NCBI GenBank assembly: GCA_049671725.1
Contig: JBATVK010000097.1
Coordinates: 20,777 to 84,776, forward strand
DNA: 64,000 bases
Direction: 5' to 3'
Origin: Palsa-343 sp049671725
Lineage (GTDB): Bacteria; Acidobacteriota; Terriglobia; Terriglobales; Acidobacteriaceae
Shown here one piece after another: positions 56,849 through 64,000 of this stretch. The notes below the pieces were generated by a model. That model did no database searches and had not been told where the DNA came from. It was given only the letters and a program-made list of their open reading frames with translations. Within the stretch, counting starts at the first letter, position 1; each line of letters begins with the position of its first letter. The translations under genes and the position numbers were made by a program.

Positions 56849-57232
56849 ATGCGATTTTCGGTCTTCGCTTTCTTTCTCCTCACAGCCGCGGCAGCATTGG
56901 GGCAAACCGCCCCTCCGGCAAATCCTGCGCCGCTGGTCCAGCCGGGACGCCAGTTCAAACTCAGCGTTGTCCCGCAGCAATTCACCTTTCGCATGCCGCA
57001 GACCCTGCTGGCGCAAAACGCGCCGCCCACGCTCGACGCAGCCCCGGCGGCTGCAAAACCTCAGCAAATTCCCACCCAGTGGCCCAACGCGAAGTTTGAG
57101 CTGATCCCGACCCAGTGGCCCAACGCGCGCGTGGTGTTGATCGGCGGAGCCCGAGCGAAGCAGGGAACACCTGTGCCGGAGGCTGGGGCAACACTGAGCG
57201 TGCTCCCGGTCTCCGCCGTACCGAAGAAATAG
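56849..57232 (+). CDS. Small exported protein with a 12-residue tandem duplication
   Basis: A 127-residue protein with a signal peptide (FSVFAFFLLTAAAALGQ) and a Pro/Ala-rich mature part. Residues 74-85 and 86-97 are a tandem duplication (IPTQWPNAKFEL then IPTQWPNARVVL), encoded by a 36-base direct repeat at 57068-57139. GGAGG precedes the ATG by 6 bases, firm support for translation. No family is recognised. It is convergent with the prolyl oligopeptidase gene. Confidence 0.72.
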   Translation: MRFSVFAFFLLTAAAALGQTAPPANPAPLVQPGRQFKLSVVPQQFTFRMPQTLLAQNAPPTLDAAPAAAKPQQIPTQWPNAKFELIPTQWPNARVVLIGGARAKQGTPVPEAGATLSVLPVSAVPKK

Positions 57233-57260
57233 CGCCGCCGCGGCTGGACCGCCATGCCCG

Positions 57261-59396
57261 CTAAGGCATGGTCAGTCCCAGCTCTGAAAAGATGAACGCC
57301 TGCGCGTCCGCCTCTTCCAGCAGAGCTTCGTTCACGTTGGTGCTGATGCCGTGCCCGGCGTTGGCGTTGGTGAGCAGCAGCACCGGCGGTCCGCTCGCCG
57401 TTGCCGCCTGCAGCGCCGCCGTCATCTTGCGCGAGTGCGCCGGGTTGACGCGATGGTCGTTGTCGCCGGTAATGAACAGCACCGCGGGATACTTCGTTCC
57501 CTGCGCCACATGCTGATAGGGCGAGTACGCGTAGAGCGCCTGGAATTGCCCGTAGTTTTTCACGGTCCCGTACTCGGTAATGTTGAAGCCCCCGTTCGGA
57601 TCCAGCTCCGTGCGCAGCATGTCGTAGATGCCGACGTAGGAAAGCACCACGCGGAAGAGCTGCGGGTGCTGGGTGATCATGGCTCCCATGAGCAGGCCGC
57701 CGTTGCTGCCGCCCTCGGCCGCCAGATGCCGCGGCGATGTGTACCCGTGGCTCACCAGATATTGAGCGCATGCGGCCATGTCGTCGAAGACATTCTGCTT
57801 GTGGGTCAGCATGCCCTCTTCATGCCACTTCTCGCCGTATTCGCCCCCGCCGCGAAGATTGGCGACGGCCACGATGCCGCCGCGATCGAACCACAGACGC
57901 GATCCGTAGAACTGCGGCGCAATGTTGATGTCGAAGCCCCCGTATCCGGTAATGAGCGTCGGGTTCAGCCCATCGAGCCTGGTGCCCTTGCGCATCAGGA
58001 TCGTCATGGGGACTTTCGTGCCGTCTTTCGAGGTGGCAAAGACGCGCTCTACGGCAATGTCCGACAGATCGACGTCCGATACCTCGTGGAAAGGCAGCGC
58101 TTCCGGCTCCGCTTTGCCGTCATAGCGGTACCACTGCTCCGGCGTCGTGTAGGTCTCCGCGGAAAAGAGGAACGAGCCGCTGCCGTCGCGGACCAGACTG
58201 CCGATGGAAGCCACGGCCGGCGCCGGCACGTCGGGCAGCCGCTGCCCTTGCAGGGTGTAGGCGCGCACCGCTTCCGGACCGCCGTCGATGACGGTCAGAT
58301 AGAGCCTCTTTGCGCCGACGTAAACGCGGTCGTGATCATAACCGGATCCTTCGATGCTCGCGCCGCTCGCCTTCACCACCAGCGTCGCGTCCGCCAGCCG
58401 GAAGTCGCCGGCGCGCAGATGCCACATCTCGCCCATGTCGGAGTTCTTGTGGCTCAGCAGCCAGAGGCTGTTGTCTTCGCCGAACGCCGCCAGCACGATC
58501 TTGTCGGCGAATTGCGTCACCTGATGCGGCTGGCCGTCCGGCCCGATGACGAAGTCCTCATACTGATTGCCATCGCCGTCCTCCACCGAAACCAGAACAT
58601 GGCTGCTATCGGGCGAAGCGGAGAACGTGGTTTCGCCGATGCGCGGGAAATCCTTGCCCAGAACGTAGGTATCCTCAGCCGCCGGAGTGCCCAGCTTGTG
58701 GAAGTACACCTGCTGATAGAAGTCCATGTCCGCGGGCGCGCGCTCGTGTCCCTGCGGGTAGCGCGTGTACCAGAAGCCCGAAGCGTCGGCGTTCCAGGCC
58801 ATGTCGCCGCCGGCGGTGGCAAACTGCACACGCGGCACAGTCTCCCCCACCTGTTTGCCCGTGGCCGTGTCGATCACGTAGAGCGAAGCGTCCTCGCTGC
58901 CGCCGGTGGAGAGCGCCAGCCCCGCCAGTTTCCCGTCCGGCGAGACGCTGTACCAGTCTGCCTGGAAGACTTTGCCGGCCACGAACTGCCCAAGGTCGAG
59001 GATCTCACGCTCCGACGACTTGTCCTCGGGCGAGGCAAAGACCACCAGTTTGGCTGCGGCTTCTCCCGGATCGTGGCGCAGCGCAAAGAGCCGTCCGTCG
59101 CGGACCTCGAAGCTTGCGTAGCGCGTGTGCTGCTTCGCCATGCTCTGTTTCAGATACGCCAGGATCGCGTCCCGCTGCGGCAGCTTCTCCATATACGCTG
59201 CCGTGTACTGGTCCTGCGCCGCAACCCACTGCTTCACCTCGGGCGACGCGCCGTCTTCCAGCCAGCGATAGTTGTCGGTCACGCGGATGCCGTAGTACGT
59301 GTTCACAACCGGGCGGATGGGAGTGGGCGGAGGCGCGGTTTGCGCCCATGTCGCGAGAGAGCCTGCAATCAGAAGTCCGGCAAGAACAGCGCGCAT
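57261..59396 (-). CDS. Prolyl oligopeptidase (S9 family), exported
   Basis: A 711-residue serine peptidase cleaving after proline in short peptides. It has a signal peptide (AVLAGLLIAGSLATWAQ), a seven-bladed propeller domain (YGIRVTDNYRWLEDGASPEV at its start) and a C-terminal alpha/beta hydrolase domain with Ser564 in EGGSNGGLLMGA, Asp in TGDNDHRVNPAHS, and His in NANAGHGI. The length is typical. The signal peptide indicates periplasmic peptide digestion, in keeping with a scavenging lifestyle. Confidence 0.94.
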   Translation of the reverse strand: MRAVLAGLLIAGSLATWAQTAPPPTPIRPVVNTYYGIRVTDNYRWLEDGASPEVKQWVAAQDQYTAAYMEKLPQRDAILAYLKQSMAKQHTRYASFEVRDGRLFALRHDPGEAAAKLVVFASPEDKSSEREILDLGQFVAGKVFQADWYSVSPDGKLAGLALSTGGSEDASLYVIDTATGKQVGETVPRVQFATAGGDMAWNADASGFWYTRYPQGHERAPADMDFYQQVYFHKLGTPAAEDTYVLGKDFPRIGETTFSASPDSSHVLVSVEDGDGNQYEDFVIGPDGQPHQVTQFADKIVLAAFGEDNSLWLLSHKNSDMGEMWHLRAGDFRLADATLVVKASGASIEGSGYDHDRVYVGAKRLYLTVIDGGPEAVRAYTLQGQRLPDVPAPAVASIGSLVRDGSGSFLFSAETYTTPEQWYRYDGKAEPEALPFHEVSDVDLSDIAVERVFATSKDGTKVPMTILMRKGTRLDGLNPTLITGYGGFDINIAPQFYGSRLWFDRGGIVAVANLRGGGEYGEKWHEEGMLTHKQNVFDDMAACAQYLVSHGYTSPRHLAAEGGSNGGLLMGAMITQHPQLFRVVLSYVGIYDMLRTELDPNGGFNITEYGTVKNYGQFQALYAYSPYQHVAQGTKYPAVLFITGDNDHRVNPAHSRKMTAALQAATASGPPVLLLTNANAGHGISTNVNEALLEEADAQAFIFSELGLTMP

Positions 59397-59537
59397 GCGT
59401 CAATCCCCTTTGGCTGCATGGTTGGAGGGATCATATCAGCGCATCAGCATGGCCTGTCAGGCGTCGGCGGCGAAAGGTGCCCGGGGCGCAGGCCAGGCAG
59501 TGGGCCAGGCCGCCCCGCGAGTGCGAAAATCAGGGAC

Positions 59538-60035
59538 ATGAACGAGCTGGCTCTCTGCTTCATCGGCGACAGCGCGCACACGCCGCCGTCGCACATCCTC
59601 GAAGATCTGGCCGACGACCTGGCGCACGCAAAGGTGCCCGGAGCGCCCCACACCATCTATGAGGAACTGTGGCACGCGGCCTGGTGGCAGCAGGTGATGC
59701 TGGACCGGGTGAGCGGTCTCGGGACGCCGTCGCCGCAACACAACGCCACCAGCTTCCCCACCGCGGAGCAGACACACACCGAATCGTGGGCCGATCTTTG
59801 CCGCAGATTCCTTGCCGGAGTGGAGCAAGCCGCCGCCTTGGCCGACACCCGGGATGCGTCGTCGCTCGATACGGTGGTGCTCTGTCCGTCGCCCCAGAAC
59901 CCCACCCGCGGCATGACCGCGAGAGAGCAACTGGAGAGCTTCGCCGCGCACAACGCTTATCACTTTGGCCGGATTGTGCAGTTGCGCCAGATGCTGGGCG
60001 CCTGGCCCCCGCCGTCCGGGGGATTGACGTGGTGA
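59538..60035 (+). CDS. DinB-like four-helix protein
   Basis: A 165-residue protein of the DinB/YfiT-like superfamily: an N-terminal helix (ILEDLADDLAHAK), then IYEELWHAAWWQQVML with the first metal-ligand His, and a C-terminal HNAYHFGRIVQLRQMLG with the HxxxH pair. Such proteins bind a divalent metal and include thiol-dependent transferases; the role here is unknown. ATG 59538 is chosen by the family start; the very long frame running upstream is antisense to the peptidase gene. Confidence 0.82.
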   Translation: MNELALCFIGDSAHTPPSHILEDLADDLAHAKVPGAPHTIYEELWHAAWWQQVMLDRVSGLGTPSPQHNATSFPTAEQTHTESWADLCRRFLAGVEQAAALADTRDASSLDTVVLCPSPQNPTRGMTAREQLESFAAHNAYHFGRIVQLRQMLGAWPPPSGGLTW

Positions 60036-60068
60036 GCAGCAGCGAACCCCAGGAGCGAATCGCCGCGC

Positions 60069-61304
60069 CTATCGCGATCCGAGATGCAGCGCCAGTTGCA
60101 TCAGCCAAACCAGCGATGGATTGAGGAATTCCACAATCCCCACCGGAATTGGCGGAACCTCCAGCAGCAGCAGCGCGGCACAAAACAGGCCGAAGTCCCG
60201 CTCGAACGTTCGCCGCATAGCCCCAAGAAATCGCTCCGCCGACGGCGTCATCCTGTCGACCGCGCGCCGCATCAGAGCCGGAAGACACCGATAGCAGGCC
60301 GGACGCATCCGCTCGCTCAGCATCACCAGCAGCGAACACATTCCCGTCAGCGCCAGCCATCGCCCCCAGTCCACGCCCAGCACGTAAAGGGGCAGGGAAG
60401 CGACAAACGCCAGCAGCAGCGTCGCCAGCAAATGCTCCAGCCGAGCCGCGGGCATCAGGATGCGGATGGCCAGAATCTCCAGCCCCCCGGCGAGGATCAG
60501 CAAGACCGGATAGAGCGGGAACATCGGCGCGATCGGCGCCGCCAGCGCAATTCCGCGAGGCAGGCTCCAGCCCAGCCGTTCCACCTCCGGCGGCATCTGC
60601 TCCTCCTCCTGGCACTTCACCGGCGCGGCGCTCTGCCAGCTCTCGCAAATCGTCCTGGCCATCTGCGCATTGCCGTGATGGAGCGCTGCTCCGGCCACAG
60701 CCGCGCCCGCAGGCGCCATCCCGAGAACCAGCAGCAGCGCCACTGTCCTCCGCCTCAGTCCGAGTTGCCGCAGGGCGTAAGCGCACACCGCGAGGTTGAT
60801 CGGCAGCCACGAAAACGGAAGCAATCCCTCATGCAGCAGCGCGAGAACTGTCCCGCAGCCTGCAAACGTCAGCAGCAGAATCACAGCGCGCCACGCGACA
60901 GATCTCCGCGCATTCGCGAGCATCTGTCCGCAGACGGCAACGTTCAGCAGCGTCGCCCACACAAACACCAGATCCTTGCGCGCATAGGTGCCGTAGTGGC
61001 AGGCCGTGATCAGCAGAATCGGATTCAGCAGCAGCGCCAGCCGCCACAGTCCCGGCCCCCGCATCCGCCACGTGATGCGCAGCACGTACGCGCACAAGCC
61101 GGCAAAACTCAGCGTCCCAGCCACCACCCAGAACGGAAAGAATCGGATCCCGGTCAGCCGCAGCACTTCGCCCAGCACCGCGCCGCCCAGCCCGCGCCGC
61201 ACAAAGCCCGCGCTGTAATTGATCATCCATTCCGAGGTGCCCCAGCTAGCCCCCGGATCGATGAAGAAAGTGTGGTGATCTTCCGCGATGCGCTGCGCCA
61301 GCAT
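60069..61304 (-). CDS. Polytopic membrane protein of unknown function
   Basis: At least 411 residues with about nine hydrophobic helices and a short loop with two Cys (TICESWQSAAPVKC). The start is uncertain: the frame stays open upstream to 61493 and encodes a hydrophobic stretch (EWLFIVATLAM) just before ATG 61304 that would complete the first helix, but no ATG, GTG or TTG was seen there. The conserved-looking segment SWGTSEWMINYSAGFVRRGL follows. Overall form resembles lipid-linked sugar transferases or polymerases of the cell envelope; no motif proves it. Confidence 0.65.
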   Translation of the reverse strand: MLAQRIAEDHHTFFIDPGASWGTSEWMINYSAGFVRRGLGGAVLGEVLRLTGIRFFPFWVVAGTLSFAGLCAYVLRITWRMRGPGLWRLALLLNPILLITACHYGTYARKDLVFVWATLLNVAVCGQMLANARRSVAWRAVILLLTFAGCGTVLALLHEGLLPFSWLPINLAVCAYALRQLGLRRRTVALLLVLGMAPAGAAVAGAALHHGNAQMARTICESWQSAAPVKCQEEEQMPPEVERLGWSLPRGIALAAPIAPMFPLYPVLLILAGGLEILAIRILMPAARLEHLLATLLLAFVASLPLYVLGVDWGRWLALTGMCSLLVMLSERMRPACYRCLPALMRRAVDRMTPSAERFLGAMRRTFERDFGLFCAALLLLEVPPIPVGIVEFLNPSLVWLMQLALHLGSR

Positions 61305-61568
61305 GGCCAGCGTAGCGACGATAAACAGCCACTCCGGCCGGTGTCCGCGCAGCCACCCGCGTCCCGCAGGCGCGCGGGACTCCGAACCGCCGGAGCTTGG
61401 CGCTCCAGCCGTCGTCTCGGGCTCGCAGGAATCGATCGCCAGGCTGTCCCCCAGGCGGAACCAGGAATGCCGGCCGCGCTTCCGGCACGGCCCCTATGTT
61501 AGCGAAAAGCCGCAGCGGGCCGTATGCCGCGTTCGTGGGAGAGCATTGAAAACGCAACCAGCCGCGCC

Positions 61569-62105
61569 TCAGCGCCGTCCCGCCGGCGGCTTCCGCGGCC
61601 GCTGCTTCGCCGACACCGACTTGATGATCAGCCGCCGTGGCCGCCCTGCGTCGATGGCCTTCGGCGACAGCTCCAGCGCCTGTTCGATCAGATCGCGAAC
61701 CGCGGGATCGTCGAGCGTTGCCGGATTTTCGAGCACGATGTGCCGGACCTGTTTGCCGCTTCCCTGGAGGAAGCATTCAGGATCGCGAAGCCGGACCCCG
61801 CTCTGCAGAAAAAACAGGCTCACCCAGCGCGGATACACGGCGATCGAAAATATCGCGTCACCGGTCCGTTCGGTGGGACTGAACCCAACGGCCAGCGCGT
61901 TGTAGTTGTCGTAAACCAGCTCGATCGCGCCAGGCAACAGGCCGCGCATCTTCCTGAGCGCAGCCCGCGCCTCAGCGGCAATCTCCGGCGTATATTTGTC
62001 GAGGAAAGCGTCAAGCTGGATTTTGGGCGAGCCGGCAGCCGTGCTCTGGCGCGCGGTCGGCGGCTTGCCCGATGCGGGGCGACGCGAAGCTGGCTTCGGA
62101 GGCAT
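61569..62105 (-). CDS. DUF1801 / YdhG-like protein
   Basis: A 178-residue protein: a basic, Pro/Ala/Ser-rich N-terminus, then the YdhG-like domain (IQLDAFLDKYTPEIAAEARA, IELVYDNYNALAVGFSP, FSIAVYPRWVSLFFLQSG) and a basic tail. Members have a compact alpha/beta fold and unknown function; some are iron-chaperone-like. The gene is divergent from the DUF3052 gene. Confidence 0.8.
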   Translation of the reverse strand: MPPKPASRRPASGKPPTARQSTAAGSPKIQLDAFLDKYTPEIAAEARAALRKMRGLLPGAIELVYDNYNALAVGFSPTERTGDAIFSIAVYPRWVSLFFLQSGVRLRDPECFLQGSGKQVRHIVLENPATLDDPAVRDLIEQALELSPKAIDAGRPRRLIIKSVSAKQRPRKPPAGRR

Positions 62106-62181
62106 GTGCGCGCCATCCTAGCAGATTGGAAGCCAGCCGGTCCTGCCCCTGCTGGAGCAACTGCATTCAAGGGAGCGGAGC

Positions 62182-62643
62182 ATGGCCAGAGCCGCCAATT
62201 CCGGGGTCAGCGCGCCAGCCGGATATTCGGGCACGCCGCTCGCGAAAAAACTCGGCGTGAAGGACGGGCAGAGAACCTGGCGCTACCGGATGCCGGCCAG
62301 CGTAGCCGAGGCGATTCGCGCATGCGGCCCCAGGCCGATGCTGCTCCGGGTCCCGTCCGCGGGCCTCGAAATGGCGCACCTCTTCGTGACCACCCGGCGC
62401 GAACTCGCGGAGCGCCTGCCCCATCTGCGCCGCCTGCTCGCGCCGGATGGCGTCGTGTGGGTTTCCTGGCCGAAGAAGACCGCTCCTAAAGGCGTGACCG
62501 CGATCGCCAGCGATGTAACCGAAGACGCCGTGCGCGCCGAAGCCCTGCCGCTCGGCTTCGTGGACATCAAGGTCTGCGCGGTCGACGCTGTGTGGTCGGG
62601 ATTAAAGCTGGTCATCCGCAAGAGCGAGCGCGGACGGTTGTAG
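62182..62643 (+). CDS. DUF3052 family protein
   Basis: A 153-residue protein starting with YSGTPLAKKLGVKDGQR, the usual opening of DUF3052, followed by a Rossmann-like strand pattern (HLFVTTRRELAERLPHLRRL, GVVWVSWPKKT) and LPLGFVDIKVCAVDAVWSGL at the end. Function unknown; the family is often found near glyoxalase or DUF1801 genes. The next gene begins 17 bases downstream, so co-transcription is likely. Confidence 0.85.
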   Translation: MARAANSGVSAPAGYSGTPLAKKLGVKDGQRTWRYRMPASVAEAIRACGPRPMLLRVPSAGLEMAHLFVTTRRELAERLPHLRRLLAPDGVVWVSWPKKTAPKGVTAIASDVTEDAVRAEALPLGFVDIKVCAVDAVWSGLKLVIRKSERGRL

Positions 62644-62660
62644 GGCGTAAGCTGGGGACC

Positions 62661-63068
62661 ATGAGCTCACCTCTGCCCAAACCCATTCCGGAGATCCCGG
62701 TCAGCCACGTCGAGAAGGCTGCTGACTACTACGTCAGCAAACTCGGCTTCCATTTCGACTGGGGCAACGACGAGGGCGGCATCGGGGGCATCTCGCAGGG
62801 GGATTGCCGCCTCTTTCTCACGAATGCTCCCTTCCGCCAGCACTATGGCAACGGCGACCGCGTCGTGATCTGGATCAATCTCGAAAGCAAACAGGCAGTC
62901 GATGAGTTATACCAGCGCTGGCGTGATGCCGGCGCGACGATGCTCTCCGAGCCGGAGGACAAACCCTGGAACCTGCACGAGTTCCGCGCCGCCGATCTCG
63001 ACGGCAATCAGCTCCGCGTCTTCTACGACTCTTCCTGGCAGCTGCGGCAGGAAAACTCGGACGTCTGA
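62661..63068 (+). CDS. VOC-superfamily (glyoxalase/bleomycin-resistance-like) protein
   Basis: A 135-residue single VOC module: EIPVSHVEKAADYYVSKLGF, GDCRLFLTN, VVIWINLES, WNLHEFRAADLDGNQLRVFY. The Glu/His metal ligands fit the bleomycin-resistance-type fold, in which two modules form a dimer that binds or modifies small molecules. Start ATG 62661 follows GGGGA. Its transcript ends at the strong terminator immediately downstream. Confidence 0.85.
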   Translation: MSSPLPKPIPEIPVSHVEKAADYYVSKLGFHFDWGNDEGGIGGISQGDCRLFLTNAPFRQHYGNGDRVVIWINLESKQAVDELYQRWRDAGATMLSEPEDKPWNLHEFRAADLDGNQLRVFYDSSWQLRQENSDV

Positions 63069-63073
63069 AACGC

Positions 63074-63103
63074 AAAAAGCCCGCTCCGAAGAGCGGGCTT
63101 TTT
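63074..63103. terminator. Bidirectional rho-independent terminator
   Basis: AAAAAGCCCGCTC (63074-63086) pairs perfectly with GAGCGGGCTTTTT (63091-63103) around a CGAA loop. A T-tract follows the stem on both strands, so it ends both the VOC gene and the rRNA operon. Confidence 0.92.
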
Positions 63104-63120
63104 GTGTTGTAATCCGGGGT

Positions 63121-63145
63121 CCCCAGCGAGCCTTGCTCGCTGGGG
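63121..63145 (-). other. Hairpin downstream of 5S rRNA
   Basis: Perfect 11-base arms (63121-63131 and 63135-63145) with a 3-base loop lie about 10 bases after the 5S 3' end on the minus strand. No T-tract follows, so a processing or protective stem is likelier than a terminator. Confidence 0.55.
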
Positions 63146-63154
63146 TGGTCTTAT

Positions 63155-63272
<118 letters not shown>

Positions 63273-63310
63273 ACTGAGGCGTTTTGCGGGCGCTTGAGCC
63301 CGCAGCCGAA

Positions 63311-63336
63311 ATCCTGAGGCCGTCAGGCCGAAGGAT
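63311..63336. repeat. 26-base hairpin repeat, copy 1
   Basis: Arms ATCCTGAGGCC and GGCCGAAGGAT surround the loop GTCA. They are identical to copy 2 in both arms and differ only in the loop. Confidence 0.6.
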
Positions 63337-63499
63337 CTGCGGTTCGCCTTTCATTTCGAGCGACGCCTGGCGGGGTGGTTTCCCCGCGGCCGGGTCACGT
63401 CCGGACAGTTTCTTCAGGGACGGAATGCGGCAGACTGGCGTCACAACTTGAGGCGCTTACAAGGCGTCAGGCGCAGAGCGCCGGGAGCCTTGTGCCAAA

Positions 63500-63525
63500 A
63501 TCCTGAGGCCCGAAGGCCGAAGGAT
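63500..63525. repeat. 26-base hairpin repeat, copy 2
   Basis: Arms ATCCTGAGGCC and GGCCGAAGGAT surround the loop CGAA. Located about 75 bases downstream of the 23S 3' end in the transcript. Confidence 0.6.
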
Positions 63526-63601
63526 CCGGAGCAAAAAACGAAATCGACTGGCACACAAGGCCTGTTGAATGCCTCTGCAGACTCTGCGCAGAGTTAATTC
63601 C

Positions 63602-64000
<399 letters not shown>

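Larger units (their letters stand above)
63273..63601 (-). other. 23S-5S internal spacer with paired hairpins
   Basis: A roughly 330-base spacer without tRNA. It holds GCGGGC-6-GCCCGC (63287-63304), two copies of a 26-base hairpin (63311-63336 and 63500-63525), and a longer pairing between ACAAGGC (about 63457) and GCCTTGT (about 63487). These are suited to RNase III-type processing of 23S and 5S precursors. The spacer is longer than the usual 23S-5S gap. Confidence 0.6.

Noticed and set aside
57351..59537. Long upstream extension of the DinB-like frame
   Set aside because: It runs antisense through the prolyl oligopeptidase gene; the DinB-like domain begins only at 59538.
63273..63601. tRNA gene in the rRNA spacer
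   Set aside because: No T-loop GTTCRANNC with matching acceptor stem; the stems present are plain hairpins.

Overview
The window is GC-rich, densely coded bacterial DNA that reads as a member of the Acidobacteriota, most likely Terriglobia/Acidobacteriaceae. This is inferred from gene content: two very large Oar-type TonB-dependent receptors with an N-terminal carboxypeptidase-regulatory-like domain, two FtsX-like permeases of the ADOP type (duplicated orphan permeases without an ATPase), sortilin/VPS10-like and Asp-box propellers, DUF4142, DUF2252 and CGNR proteins, and many secreted carbohydrate-active enzymes. The right end carries the 3' end of 23S rRNA and a complete 5S rRNA on the minus strand.

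Layout. (1) 1-7.3 kb, + strand: a truncated five-bladed propeller glycosidase, an MFS sugar porter, a DUF2961/GH172 enzyme and an Oar receptor, which look like a glycan-use locus. (2) 7.3-16.9 kb: a minus-strand unit of myo-inositol oxygenase, GRP-type sugar permease, PfkB kinase and SDR. A LacI-family regulator and a second Oar receptor follow. A near-identical 14-bp LacI-type palindrome lies before the oxygenase and before the receptor. (3) 17-29.6 kb: divergent Asp-box and sortilin-like exported proteins, an SDR coupled to a secreted protein, TatA, a GH57/DUF3536 enzyme, a 36-residue membrane peptide and an ADOP permease. (4) 29.5-37.5 kb: REP-like palindromes, a Rieske oxygenase, a Phd/VapC pair, DUF4142, a Tat-exported protein, and a cluster in which an SDR and two alpha/beta hydrolases all lack a hallmark catalytic residue or carry a stop codon. 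A CGNR-type regulator faces this cluster. (5) 37.6-48.6 kb: ClpB, Hsp20, a second ADOP permease, PPDK behind two CRP-like sites, an SPFH protein and a thioredoxin-fold protein. (6) 48.7-50.6 kb: a small accessory island with a BrnT/BrnA toxin-antitoxin pair and an orphan P-loop ATPase. (7) 50.7-63.1 kb: RuvB, an AsmA-like protein, trehalase, DUF2252, prolyl oligopeptidase, a DinB-fold protein, a membrane protein, DUF1801, DUF3052 and VOC proteins. (8) 63.1-64 kb: the end of the rRNA operon.

The most distinctive signals outside coding sequence are: the shared LacI-type operator linking inositol oxygenase and an outer-membrane receptor; short intergenic arrays with a strict 7-nt period and an invariant CTG at gene 3' ends; mirrored promoter-proximal elements between two divergent exported-protein genes; and palindromes at the toxin-antitoxin, hsp20, ATPase and ADOP promoters. 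No CRISPR array, prophage, insertion sequence or tRNA was recognised.
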